Positions 18,935 through 29,787 of a stretch of 64,000 bases of DNA are shown piece by piece. A program made the translations under genes and the position numbers. Origin of the DNA: Heligmosomoides polygyrus polygyrus. Lineage: Eukaryota; Nematoda; Chromadorea; Rhabditida; Heligmosomidae. Positions within the stretch are counted from its first letter, which is position 1. Each line of letters opens with the position of its first letter. The stretch lies in NCBI GenBank assembly GCA_947396885.1, contig OX377202.1, forward strand, positions 110,688,221 through 110,752,220. Direction: 5' to 3'. The notes beneath the pieces are model-generated. The model was not told where the DNA came from and searched no databases. It was given only the letters and a program-made list of their open reading frames with translations.

Positions 18935-21900
18935 ATGAACACCGCTGTCCTCGTGGTGCTTCTGATTTCCAATGGTCTTCTCGCGTACCCTCGTCCAGGC
19001 TACGGCGTACCGATGATGGGCGGCGGCATGATACCTCCGATGGGGATGGGAGGAGGTGAGTATGTACGGCTACAGCAGCAGGAGCTGTGTCTCCTCCTAA
19101 GGACGCCTTTTCCTCCAGGGGTTAGGCTGGGTAGGGTGCGCCATGCTTTCGTTTTCCACGTTTTTTTAGTTTAAGAAGGATCAAGATCAAAAGTTAGCGC
19201 ATATTATAATTTTCTGAACACATCTATTGACTGAGATCTCTTGCTATAACTATCCGACTGCTGTAGTTTCTGCGAACCGGAAGTTTAATAGATTCTGATT
19301 AACTGGGTGGAATTTAAATTAAATTTACCCTTTGCAACTAATGACCATTCTATCTATAAAATTGCAGATCAGACTTGGCCAAGGGCATGATCGAATTTAG
19401 AATTTTCAAAATTTATCGAGGGTTAATTTAAATTCAAACTTATTATATATTAGTTATTTAAACATAAAGATAGATTAGATAAATATTAAAAAATAATTAT
19501 AGATGAATATTAAAATTATTATCTTTGGTAATTAAAAATTAAAGTTTTTAACAAGTACTACATAGTAACCCTCTCGTTTTAAGGTCCAACGATAAATCAC
19601 TCCTGAGAAGGTCTAATTGCGATCGAAAGTTTCGCGAGAATTAGTTGAACCTCACATCACATTTCTTCAGTTGCAAGTTGTCTTCGGTTCTGTTTTCTAA
19701 AGGTCTTTCTGTGGATAGAAATCAATTTTTATAACTTCTAACATGCTCTTTCTGAAACGCTCCTACTAGGACGTCGTGATGCAACAAATCTTTTGCATTA
19801 AATATTTTTTGGGTTACTTTAGGCGTTTTGATGCTGAAATTTGTAAAAAAAATCTTGGGCGCTTAATTTGGATTTTCCAAACAATTACACCCTCAGAAAC
19901 ATTATGCATGCTGAAATGACTAGGAATTAACGTTTTCACTGAAATATTGAGATAATCGTCACCCCTTTTAATCATCCTTATCATAATGCCTCCTCCAAAG
20001 TCGCTGTAGTCCATATTTGCCAACAAGAGCTTGTTTCTACTGCGACGTTACGATTCATTAAATTTCGCATCAGAGAGAAACATTAAATCAAGGGTATATG
20101 TCGCGTAGGTGAGCAGCATTGATAGGTGGGAGCGCCTAAACCAATCAGACCGCATGGAATGGGCATGCCGTTCAGAGAGAGCATGTACCATTGGTACCCT
20201 GATGCGCTGGCTTGTGTTCGGTCTGTGCTGTGTTTGGTTACTATTGGCTGGCGCCCTCTCACCTACCCATGCTGCTCGCCTACGCGACATGTACCAAAGT
20301 GCAATACGTAAATAAATAAATCATTAAATAAATAAATAAATAAATAATCCATGGCTTGAATTATCATCTGTGTCCCTTGTCGCTCCCTCAATCATCGATC
20401 TACTCGAGCGAGTTCCGGAAACGTCTCCATTGATCAGCGTTGCGTGCCAGAATGCTCCATGGATCCTCCTCTTGCTCGAAAGGCAGGAAAAGTGTCATTC
20501 CGTTCGCTAAAGGCTCTTGCAAAAATATCCGGACAGCGCACTGGTGAACGTTCTGGTGTTCTCTTGCCACCTCGAGAAATCCACTCGGTGACGGTTCTCG
20601 GCGAGTGTGCGTGAGTGAGGCGTCTAATTTCCCATGCGACTTGAACCATAGGTTGAATTATAGACAAAAATAATTGATAAAGCTATCAGAAAGGCTCTAA
20701 TGTCACGAAAGTTTTGCGGAGAAACACCTTGTGTATTTCACTGCTTTACAACACCTTCATCTAAATCTCAGAAGTGATGCACCTAAATCGATTAGACTGA
20801 ATCGTGGTTGATGTGATTACCGCTGCGACTTTCTGGGTTGAAATATAAATAAATAAATAAGTAAATATTCTCCATGTTTGACTGTCATGAAGCCTGGGCA
20901 TGTCTGAATTGTTTCAATACTTCTGTGCCACGCAGGTTTGATATGATGGAACGTTTACTTCGGTCTGACGTTTCGACAATTTCGTCGTTTTCAAAGGCCT
21001 GAAAGAAGTTTGAAGCCTAAGATCAGGAACTCATCTCGGCAAAGACATAGGCTTCCAACTTAGCCAGTTTCAACGAATTCCTAAGAGCGCCAAGGTGAAT
21101 CCTACTGAAGCAAACCGAACCCACCGTTGTTCCACCAGTACTGAGTGAAAGCTCAGTTATTGGACCACCGTAGAGCAAACGAGACCTACCAAGTATAAAT
21201 CTGCAGTGATGTTGAGCTACAGAAGTACTTGGTTTTGGTCTCATATCCCACACAACGGAATGAACGGCAAAAGGTCACTTGTGATCGAAATGCACTCGTT
21301 TCGGTTGTTCATCGTTGGGTTTCGTTCTCGAATCCAAAAAGCCTCTAGAGTCTTTCCGGCTCCAATCTCACTTTCACATATCAACACAGTGCACTTTATA
21401 CTAAAATCCTCTCCATCGCGGGCTAAATAAATAAATAAATAAGTAAATAAACAAGTGACTACTGTAGACGAAGGGTTGCTTTTTCAATCGTTCTTTGTAA
21501 GCGCCACACAAGCTGAAAATACAATATTGTGGAAGAATTTCTGGAAGATCTTAAATGATGTCACATAATTCAATGTACGAAGGTAATCGTGGGATTAAGA
21601 GTGCAAGGACCCATACTGACGTGGCCTTTTTGGGATGCGCCATGCCATGAACTTCAGTGGAATAACCGCGATGCACTTTGAATGCCTAGTTGTCCCGTAT
21701 GCATACAGTGTTCAACGAACAGCTTAATGGTTCGTCGTTCTCGTGTGCACAATGTCCCGTTCTCCGATGATGGAATGATGTGGAAACGTTAATTCTTCGC
21801 TCAAATCCTAACGGTTAACGGAATCCTAATGGCCATCGTAATTCACTGTAGAGGTCACATGCGTATTTATGGTGTTTCACATTTTTCGGGCTGCACGGCG

Positions 21901-24339
21901 CATACTAAATGAAGTTTGATGAACGGCGATATTTACGTCTTAATTTAAATACTGACGTAGAAGTTTACTTCTAAAACGTTACAAGGACCCCATCGCGCCC
22001 AACCTAATTTTTGCTTATCATTCTGTAGATCTAGCTCAAGACGAAGTGAAGTATCGCGGCGCTTTTGGCAAAATTTTCTACATAAGGCCTTCTAAATAGC
22101 TTCTGAATAGAAACTGCAGAGATCGCACCCCTTCCTGTAGGCAACCACAAGGACTGTACTCTTACTAAGTTCAAGAAAATTGAACACTTCATGACTCTTA
22201 ATAGCAAAACAACCAGAAATCGTTTTATGAATCAGACTTTGGGAGTATATGACTCTCTTTACAATTAGCTGTAACGGTGTGTCTCCCAGAACAGCTAGCC
22301 GCTCACGGTAGTCGTCATTGAACAAGCCATTTCTGGATAATACCGTCTTTGTCGAAATTGGCAGTAGAATCGTATGAGGAGCGTATAGCGTTGGGGTTTA
22401 TTCATCGGCTGGACACCGCAAGTATTTACATGGGCCAAATACGCATTCAGACTGCTGAATCAGGATGCGTGGCGCATCCTACGAAAGAATTGGATATTAG
22501 GTTGGTGCATAAGTTTTCGGACATTTGGGGCGTGAAATATTTATTATCACAACATACGAACAACAACATCAAATCATTTGAAGTAACCACCCTTTACATC
22601 AATTGTCTTTCGCCAACGTGCTGGCAAGTCATGAATGCCTTTTCTCCAAAACGTGGCCGGTTGTGATTCGAAAAATGTGCGCAGTGCCTCCTTGACATCC
22701 TCTCGGTTCCTAAATTGCTGGCCGTCCAAATAGCGTTGAAGGCTGAAAACAAATGATAGTCAGAAGGAGCGAGATCCGGTGAGTAAGGTGGATGTGGAAG
22801 AACGGTCCATCCGTAGTCCGCCAACTCAGCCGCCGTCGCTCTGGCAATATGCGGTCTAGCGTTGTCGCGTTGAAAGTACACCTTCACTTGCTCTCCTCGT
22901 GTGGTTTGAAGGAGGGCCCTCAACTTCCTCAGTTGGTTGACGTAAACCCCTGCCGTCACTGTTATCCCTTCGTCCAGCAGCTCCCAGTATTCTACGCCAG
23001 AAAGGCTCCACCAAATGCATAGCATCACCTTCTTCACGTGAAGGTCGGGATTCGGAACGTCCTCTGCCTCCTCAGTTGCGTCAACCCACTGTGCACGCCG
23101 GTGATAATTAGACTAGAGTATCCACTTCTCATCCCCGGTGACGAGGTTGTCCAGCCATCCGTGGGTATGTCTGAAGGTAAGGAGAGACAGAGCGACATCG
23201 GCTCTGCGATCCATGTCATGTTGTGTCAAGTCGTGAGGTACCCAGCGACCCAATTTTTGCACCTTGTCAATCGACTTCAATCCTCGAACGACTGTTGATT
23301 GGCTAACACCAGGAGTGCTTGATAGTTCGCGAGTGGTTTGGTATGGGTCCGCTTCCACTCTACTTCGGATGCCGTCCAAATCCAGTGTCATCGGGCGCCC
23401 TTCTCGTTCATTATCTTCAACGGAGAATTCATCAACTGCAAACTTCGAGAACCACCGGTACACAGTACTTCGAGCAGGAGCACTCTCGTTGTAAACGTCC
23501 TTCAGGCGACGGTACGATTCGTTGGCATTGAGGCCAGATTGATGCAGGAGTAACATGACGTGCCGAATATGCGTCTCAGTTGGGATGAATTGCTTAGCCA
23601 TAATAGCTGACGTTAACAACGCAGAAGTAAATGTTAGGAACAGTTTTGTAGCCCTTTCCTTTCTCTATCGATCGATCATTCACGCGTTGATACATGTGAG
23701 AAATTTGGCGGGAAAATGTGCTTTCAACTCAGGAGGGATCAAATGCCCGAGAACTTATGCACCAACCTAATAGTTCTGTCCCTTATCCATTATATCCTAC
23801 CCTTATTCTTTATCCTTTATATGGCCTAAACGATGATTTTTTTGGTTTTCGGCTGATGGAAAAGTCAGTGTTCACCACTCACAGACATATTCAATGCCAA
23901 TTCACCGGAAAGGAGGGATTAGTAGGTTCTGGGCGGTACCGATCCTTAAATCGATTCCGGGTGCAAGCGATAGCAGATGTCTACTTCTGCTGCGCTCTAG
24001 AGAAGAATGGTCTATGCAGAAACTTGACTGATTGCCCCTTAATGTCCTCTCTTATAATGAAACACTTAACCAACTTCTCATATTATTAAGGTGGCTATGG
24101 TTTCCCAGGCGGTGGTGGAGGCTTCCCGATGGGCGGTGGAGGCCTCCCCATGGGTGGTGGCTTTGGAGGCCAGTCATCAGGTTTCTCCGAATCGCAGTCG
24201 TCATCCGTGCGACAGAGTCAGTTCCAGAACAACGAAGGTTTTGGGGGTACGCAACGCTCAGCAACTGCTTACCAAATTCGCTTTCAAGCCCCTCAACATA
24301 ATCGTTCGTTCAGGTGGCTTCGGACGACGACGACGCTAG
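18935..24339 (+). CDS. Secreted glycine-rich small protein, three exons
   Basis: Predicted 100-residue precursor. Exons are 18935-19055, 24091-24246 and 24314-24339, both introns in phase 1 with GT-AG ends and a 67-bp intron 2. It has a signal peptide (MNTAVLVVLLISNGLLA) and then a Tyr/Pro/Met-containing glycine-rich stretch with repeats such as GGGFPMGGGGLPMGGGFGG. A Ser/Gln-rich segment (SESQSSSVRQSQFQNNE) follows, and the protein ends GGFGRRRR. It belongs to no family I can name. It resembles nematode secreted glycine-rich or neuropeptide-like precursors. The Gly-Arg4 end would suit prohormone cleavage and amidation, but that is inference. Intron 1 (5 kb) holds a foldback element, an RTE tail, SINEs and a mariner. 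The frame joins exactly across all three exons, which supports the model despite the long intron. Confidence 0.72.
20098..20291. mobile_element. Foldback MITE with GTCGCG ends
   Basis: ATGTCGCGTAGGTGAGCAGC at the left is matched, inverted, by GCTGCTCGCCTACGCGACAT at the right, with arms of about 40 bp. The interior shares GCATGCC, CAGAGAG, GGTACCCTGAT and GTGTTCGGT blocks with the reverse complement of 25590-25680, so the element at 25353-25713 belongs to the same family. No coding potential. Confidence 0.75.
20300..20660 (-). mobile_element. 3' tail of an RTE-type retrotransposon
   Basis: The minus strand encodes degraded pieces of the C-terminal tail seen at 28030-28890: TVTEWISRGGKRTPERSP, then MEHSGTQR, with frameshifts. 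It ends in a (TTTA)n stretch at 20302-20345, as RTE elements end in short tandem repeats. 5' truncated. Confidence 0.6.
20661..22389. other. Intron sequence without a recognised gene
   Basis: Part of the long first intron of the glycine-rich protein gene. AAATAA microsatellites lie at about 20842-20866 and 21423-21450. Around 20955-21010 the minus strand has GACGAAATTGTCGAAACG, a motif common in interspersed repeats. At 21630-21960 a few blocks resemble the SINE-A body in degraded form. Confidence 0.4.
22390..23822 (+). mobile_element. SINE-A copy split by a mariner insertion
   Basis: The 3' half of a SINE-A (TTCATCGGCTGGACACCGCA, GCGTGGCGCATCCTACGAAA) runs to 22496. It resumes after the mariner at 23771 with GTTCTGTCCCTTATCC and the TTTATCC-type tail. 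The two parts join within the family consensus at a TA, so the mariner jumped into an older SINE. Confidence 0.75.
22497..23770 (-). mobile_element. Mariner, near full length, one stop and one frameshift
   Basis: Ends TTAGGTTGGTGCATAAGTTT and the reverse complement of AACTTATGCACCAACCTAA, TA duplicated. The transposase starts at 23601 (MAKQFIPTETHIRHVMLLL) and shows the helix-turn-helix (STVYRWFSKFAV), WVPHDLTQHDMDRR and the first catalytic motif VTGDEKWIL. TAG then replaces the Tyr codon found in the sister copy at 31210-32425. FQRDNARPHIA and PPYSPDLAPSDYHLF supply the second and third Asp. A one-base loss after SDYHLF shifts the C-terminus. Otherwise little decayed. Confidence 0.92.
23875..24005 (-). 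mobile_element. Degenerate SINE-A copy
   Basis: On the minus strand a box-B-like region, GCACCCGGAATCG and a CCTCCTTTCCGGTGAATTGG block keep SINE-A order with much substitution. It lies just before exon 2 of the glycine-rich gene. Confidence 0.4.
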
Positions 24340-24491
24340 ACAAGCGGAACTGGTATTTCGCTTTATGGGCGCTCGTCGTCGTTGATCATCATGTTTATGT
24401 TGTTTCTTTTTGTGCGCATGTTTGAAGGTCTTTCCTATAGGTTCAGAAGTACCTTCAGTCCACCACAATCATCTGAATCCTTTCGTTTTAA

Positions 24492-24497
24492 AATAAA
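24492..24497 (+). terminator. Polyadenylation signal of the glycine-rich gene
   Basis: AATAAA about 150 bp after the stop codon, followed by AT-rich sequence. It fits the end of the plus-strand transcript. Confidence 0.4.
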
Positions 24498-25029
24498 ACA
24501 TCAACGATCTATGCCTTGTTATGGAAGGACCCCGTTGCCTCCGCCGCCGTCTGAAGGGCTCGTGTTACAGCGTATGATTTAGTCAAGGCTGTGGAAGGGC
24601 CAGAAAGCATCAACACAAAGGCGGTTTTTTTTCATGCCTGCTCCTGAAAACAGTGTCAGCCCAAAATACCACGGAAAACAGAGAACAAGACGAGTAAAGT
24701 TGCCTCTCGAATTGAAAGCCTCCGGGATTTCTCTACGCATTTTACTCCGAACAGGATTTGTTATTTTAACGGGAACTTCAACGAAATTCTTAGCAGTGGT
24801 ACTAGGCCATGTCAAGTTGTTCACCAAGTCTAGTACAGTGGAATTGTTCCGGTTTACGTTTCGTCGTTATCGACTTCTTCGGAACGAGTAGCTAGCTGCA
24901 CACCGAAACTCTATTTCATTCTGCAAAGATGAATTCGAAGGTAAAAAGGATGCCAAGGATGGTCTTAAAAAAATAACCAAGGCTAACTTTTTTAGTGGAC
25001 GTCGAGAACGTTCACTTTTCCTCCCAGTA

Positions 25030-25267
25030 GGAATTCTAAGGGATGTCGTCGATGCGATTTGAATGTGTATTTGCCCATAAGATGGCCAACGGTGTCCGGC
25101 CGGTGAACAAATCAGTGCTTTATCCTTCTCAGACTAGTCTGGTAGCAATTCTCCGACCCCGGAGGGATGGAAGGCTTGTTTGGCCTGAGTGGGAAATCCG
25201 AACCAGGAACCTGCTGTCGGGTGCACGCGACAGCCGGCAACTCCTCCGACTGCGCTACACGCGCCCT
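25030..25267 (-). mobile_element. SINE-A copy
   Basis: The minus strand reads GGGCGCGTGTAGCGCAGTCG, box B GGTTCGGATTTCC, CCAACA-like and CCTTCCATCCCTCCGGGGTC, then GGCCGGACACCG. The 3' tail is short or lost. Confidence 0.75.
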
Positions 25268-25352
25268 GGTTACCATTTGCATTATCTTCAAATGTATTGT
25301 ATAGAAAATGCAGAACATGTTATATAAAGAATGTCTGAAAACATTTAAGGTC

Positions 25353-25713
25353 CATGTCGCGAATGTGGGCCGCATTGACAGCTGGTGCGCACGGCAGCGC
25401 GACAGGAGGTACAGCCGCTGTTCTGAGAACCAGAAACTTTTGTTTTGCGTGTCAAAGGTTTCGTAAGGCGGCCGTTACACTCTCTGTGAAGCCTAGGGGA
25501 TTGGGGATGGGTGCAAGGGAGATGAGAGGAACATCGCATGCCCCCTTGCAGAGGGCGGGTGTACCTGCTGACCGTCCCCGGTGTGCACCAACCGAATACG
25601 CACCGGCCAATCAGGGTACCGGTCGCACACGTCCTCTCTGACTGGCATGCATTGATGCCCTGGTTGGCCAGCGCATTCTCACCCTTAATACTGCCCACAT
25701 TTGCGACTAGGAT
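25353..25713. mobile_element. Foldback MITE, longer relative of 20098-20291
   Basis: CATGTCGCGAATGTGGGCCG at the left pairs, inverted, with TGCCCACATTTGCGACTAGG-like sequence at the right. Internal blocks match the shorter element in reverse orientation. A GC-rich internal stretch around 25450-25520 (CGTAAGGCGGCC, GGGGATTGGGGATGGG) is also found at 39060-39130. Confidence 0.6.
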
Positions 25714-26059
25714 GCAGTTACCCTCCTTGACTTAGGGTTGGTGCCATGTTCTTTTTTAGCCTATTTTCCGCGCTCTTTTTAGTGCACTTTGGGTGCATAG
25801 GTGACTTTTTCTGTGCCGTACAGTTTAGGATAATGTAACGACGTGGTTTTGTAACACAACCTTGTAATGTGTTCCTGTATTCTACAAAGTAAGAAAGCAG
25901 AAGTTGGAGTCTACTCCACATACTGTAATAACTTGTTCTTGCTTGGAATAACCTCCGCTAGAATTGTCCGGTCGGTAGTTGATAATCGGATGGTCTTGCA
26001 TGTCTTTCTGTGGTTGGGAAAGCAACTATCTCGGACGGTTGGAATTATACTTGTGTCCT

Positions 26060-26240
26060 TCCAAAATTTTTTCGAATAAACGAATAATCGAATAATGAAT
26101 ATACTCGAATTTTGGACCTTGTCGAATATTCGAATAATGAATATTTTCGAATTTTGGGACTCACCGAATATTCGAATAATGAATATTCGAATATTCGAAT
26201 TTATTCGAATATTGGTTCGAAATTATTCGAGTCGGTCGGA
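26060..26240. repeat. AT-rich tandem repeat with TTCGAA palindromes, array 1
   Basis: Units of about 41-44 bp of the form TCGAATATTCGAATAATGAA followed by TATTCGAATTTTGG. The distal end reads TTCGAAATTATTCGA then TCGGTC. It matches the distal end of the array at 27255-27545 in the same orientation. Confidence 0.8.
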
Positions 26241-26393
26241 AGTATACGACAGATGTATTTGAAATGAAAGTCAAATTGAGCCCTAGGCTAAATGCCTTTT
26301 CTAAATTCTTCTGTAAGATCGTGTCTTCAATTTTCAAATCCAAACTCTTCTAATCTTAATGAATTCAGACCGTAACGCACAACTAACATAGCG

Positions 26394-26515
26394 CCACAAA
26401 ATTTATCAATAAAGAACACTTTGGTTGAAATTGTAAACATTCTACGGCTTCTATCCACAAAATTTATCAATAAAGAACACTTTGGTTGAAATTGTAGATA
26501 TTCTACGGCTTCTAA
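26394..26515. repeat. 61-bp tandem duplication
   Basis: Two near-identical units beginning CCACAAAATTTATCAATAAA at 26394 and 26455, differing at only a few positions. Recent local duplication. Confidence 0.85.
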
Positions 26516-27254
26516 TGACCCTCGTAAAGCAAATACAGAAATAAACGTAATCTCAAACACGACATGTTATTTAAAGGCATTATGTCAATATGTATATGAT
26601 GTTTTATGTTACAAACCCGGACAAGAAATAACAACAATTGAGTGAGGAAACACCTCGCCGTTAAGCTGAGAAATAAGGTCTCCTACAAGTGAATCACAGA
26701 AAAGGACTTTGAGAAGGATGAATGATGTTGTGGCAATTTGGGGTGAGATCGCAGCCAGTCTATACCCTTCCGACTGAGAAGATGAATGTCAAATAGTCTG
26801 CCCATGCGACACTTCTCGAACGGTACGACTGGAAGATGGTCTCCCAGACACATATTACTATCAACCAGAAGATCGCTCCTTGGCACTCAGCGTGACATAC
26901 TTCCGATTGGTATTGGTGGCCGGTGATTGCGGTCGAAGAAAGCCTCAACCAAAGAACCAGAATGTGTTCCTAAGCCACACCAATGGTAGACCAAACAAAC
27001 CGACGATGAAGTACTTTCGACAGAGGTCGACCTTGGCCGCATCGTTCATGTTTCTCAAGTCCATTGGTCGGCCTTCGCTTGGGTAATTAAACATGTATCC
27101 CATTTCGAATAATCTTATGGCTCCATATGAAATATGTATACCAAACGATAGAGCTCGAGCTGCTGAGCTCAAACATATCCTTGGTTTTCATATACTTGAC
27201 TTTAGGCGAGTTATATCCAGAATGCGCAAAAACTGACTCCCAGTAGTCTATCTC
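26516..27254. other. No gene recognised between two related arrays
   Basis: Short frames such as 26683-26886 and 26945-27172 (minus) show no known motif. The direct-repeat arrays on both sides could mark the ends of a larger element. Confidence 0.35.
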
Positions 27255-27545
27255 AATAGCGTCGAATATATTCGAATATATTCGAATTTTGGGGCACGAC
27301 GAATAGAGGAATAACGAATATATTCGAATTTTAGACCTTGTCGAATATCCGAATAACGAATATATTCGAATTTTGGGCCTCAGCGAATATTCGAATAATG
27401 AATATTTTCGAATTTTCGGCCTCATCGAATATTCGAATAATGAATACATCCGAATTTTGGACCTCACCGAATATTCGAATAATGAATATTCGAATATTCG
27501 AATTTATTCGAATATTCATTCGAAATTATTCGATTCGGTCCGAAG
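27255..27545. repeat. AT-rich tandem repeat with TTCGAA palindromes, array 2
   Basis: About six to seven units of roughly 42 bp (TCGAATATTCGAATAATGAA and variants, then TTCGAATTTTGGGCCTCA). Shares its distal terminus with array 1. The apparent reading frames of repeated Asn-Ile-Arg-Ile peptides are products of the repeat. Confidence 0.85.
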
Positions 27546-28029
27546 TATAGTTGGAATGCTAGGTGAGCATGCGACCAGTTGGGGATGGGCTCCTTCCTCC
27601 CATTCTCCTGATCAGGAGATACTTTCTAACGACTTGCTGTCCTCGCTGAAACACAGCTGAAACTAAACGACGAATCTTGCAGTATTCGAGAAGCGGGAAA
27701 GCAGCTTAAGCGGAAACTCTAGTCGAAGTCGAGCTACCTGTACATAAGACGGTGTTTTACACATGCTGCCGATAAGTCAAGGATCATATGTATTTACTAA
27801 TCGTCGGTAATCGTAAATCGTGATCACGCACATCACTGCTGTGGACACGGTATTGCGGAATTCAGGGGTGGAAGGATTTCTAGTGCAGCTCTTTCTACTG
27901 GATGAGCGCTACGGCTTTCGTTTCTGCAATCAAACAGTTTTCCGTGGCGTTGGCCCGAGGTCACCTGGCCGCGGCAGCTTTGGTGTTCTGGATGCTAGAG
28001 CTCTCATTATACCTCGGGACTCATCCGTA

Positions 28030-28890
28030 TCACCTATATCCCTCTGATCATCGATTTGATCGAGCGAGCGTCAGCAGCGTCTACATTCGTCCCTGTCACG
28101 TGCCAGAGTGCTCCAATGGATCCTCCTCGCTCGAGGGACACGAAGAGCATAGTATCCTTCGTTCACGGCTTTCGAAGAAGTCCCACCAACGCGTTGGTGG
28201 GTGTCCTGGTGTTCTCCTGACATCCCGCGGAATCCAGTCGGTGACGTCTCTCCTCCAGCGGGTGTCTGCAAAGCGCATTACGTGGCTGGCTCACCTAATT
28301 TTCGACGACTTGGCCTATGCGACAGCGTCTCTGATATTCGAACGTAGATGAGGCTCGGAACTTCGGAGTCCTTCTCTGAGTCGTGTCACTCCGAGCATCC
28401 ATTCCTCGCGATCGAGTGTTCATCCTGCTCTTGTGTGGCCGAGGTCACTGAGGCGTGAGTGAAGGCAGGAAGGACAGTGGAGTCGAATTGGTGGGCACGG
28501 AGTCGGACGTTCTTCGTCTTCTTCACGACTTCTTTGACGCTCTTGAAAGCTCCCCAAGCCGCTCTTTTCCTCCTGCTCAGCTCTGGTGCTAGGTCGTTGG
28601 CCATGTTGACTTCGCGACCCAGATACACATAGCTGGATCCTTCGGAGATGTTCGTTCCGTTGAGCGAGAATGGGGCATCAGAAACTCGCCCGTTCCTCAT
28701 GAGCATCGTCTTCGTAAGACTCAGCTGCAGTCCAGCGTTCCCACATACATGATCGAAGTCGGCCAACATTCGCTCTTCCTGGGTCGTGCTCGGTGTTATG
28801 AGCACGATGTTGTCAGCGAAGCGAAGTCGGTGCATATTTGTCTTACTTGTGCTTAATAAAAAGAGATATTTCTCCCTCTGAAGACAGGGT
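28030..28890 (-). mobile_element. RTE-type reverse transcriptase fragment (C-terminal part)
   Basis: The minus strand encodes LRFADNIVLITPSTTQEERM, in which the catalytic YADD/FADD-type box reads FADN. It continues with LNGTNISEGSSYVYLGREVN, KRAAWGAFKSVKEVVKKTKN and, in other frames, VTDWIPRDVRRTPGHPPTRW and a degraded ARDRD-type tail. 5' truncated, frameshifted and dead. It is a different lineage from the RTE copies at 37690-41790. Confidence 0.85.
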
Positions 28891-29014
28891 AGCATTTATA
28901 ATCTGAAGCTACTTTGCTCCTTCACAGCCCTTTCATGACAACATATTCAAATGCAGTTTAGTCATTGTATGTTACTCAATCAATAGAGAAATCTGTGCAT
29001 AACAGAGTGTAAGG

Positions 29015-29280
29015 CCTCGTGCATACTTCCTGTCGCCGCGATGAAATCGCGGCGATGAGTTTTGCAGAGCGACGCGAAAGAATTCGAAATTCTCGCTGCT
29101 CGTCGCATCGCTCATCGCTCTGCAAAGGAGCGCGACGGCGAACTGCCCAGGACCAACGCTAAACACCGCGCGCGGCGCGAAAAAGTATGCCATGCCCGCG
29201 ATGAGCGCGGGAAGTCGTCACGCATGCCGACCGCAACTGTTGCGATGGCATTGCGGCGATGGAAGTATGCACTGGCATAA
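29015..29280. mobile_element. GC-rich foldback MITE
   Basis: CTCGTGCATACTTCC followed by TCGCCGCGATG at the left mirrors CATTGCGGCGATGGAAGTAT and GCAC at the right. The interior contains further nested palindromes (GCCGCGATGAAATCGCGGCG; GATGAGTTTTGCAGAGCG and its inverse). Much more GC-rich than its surroundings. No transposase. Confidence 0.65.
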
Positions 29281-29787
29281 GGTGAGCTCCATTTAGAACA
29301 CGACTCCCGTTATATCGTGGCATTTCTCCAGTCTCCTAAAACATTGTTATAACGAGAAGGACTGTAAATTTTATGTTTTGAAAATATTTAAAATCTTTTT
29401 TCAATATTTAAATATTTTTAAATATTTATTCAAGGTATGCTATAATGCGCTCATTAATCAAGTATTAAAAACAATCATGACAGGAAGGATAATCTGAATG
29501 CTTAGAAAGAACTCCGAAAAAAGCAATAACGAGCAGAAGAATGGAACGCACTGGTTGCAACCTAAAACTTTTTTTTTTCAAAAATAGCAAACGTCCTATA
29601 AGACGCCTTTCTTTGTTTGGAGAGAAAGCCTGGTGGTTAGCGTGAGAGAACTGCTACTCCTTCGAGCCGTTTGTTGGGCACACTGCACTGAATCTGGCAC
29701 TGGATTCAATAAATAAATAAATAGGATGTGATGCATACTAAGCTTATTTTTTAAACTACTTTGTATTTTCATCCAATTTTTGAAAGA
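29281..29787. other. No gene recognised
   Basis: AT-rich sequence containing a short AATA microsatellite at about 29706-29722. Includes the probable 3' UTR of the receptor gene at 29788-33594. Confidence 0.4.

Noticed and set aside
19056..19174. Extension of the glycine-rich protein past GTGAGT at 19056
   Set aside because: The sequence after the donor loses the glycine-rich composition, while exon 2 at 24091 continues it in frame.
26060..27545. Possible CRISPR-like array of regular AT-rich repeats
   Set aside because: Units are contiguous and variable without unique spacers, and the genome is a nematode. It is satellite DNA.
27820..28351. Plus-strand frames of 75 and 149 residues
   Set aside because: They are antisense to the RTE C-terminal tail on the minus strand, which has the recognisable motifs.
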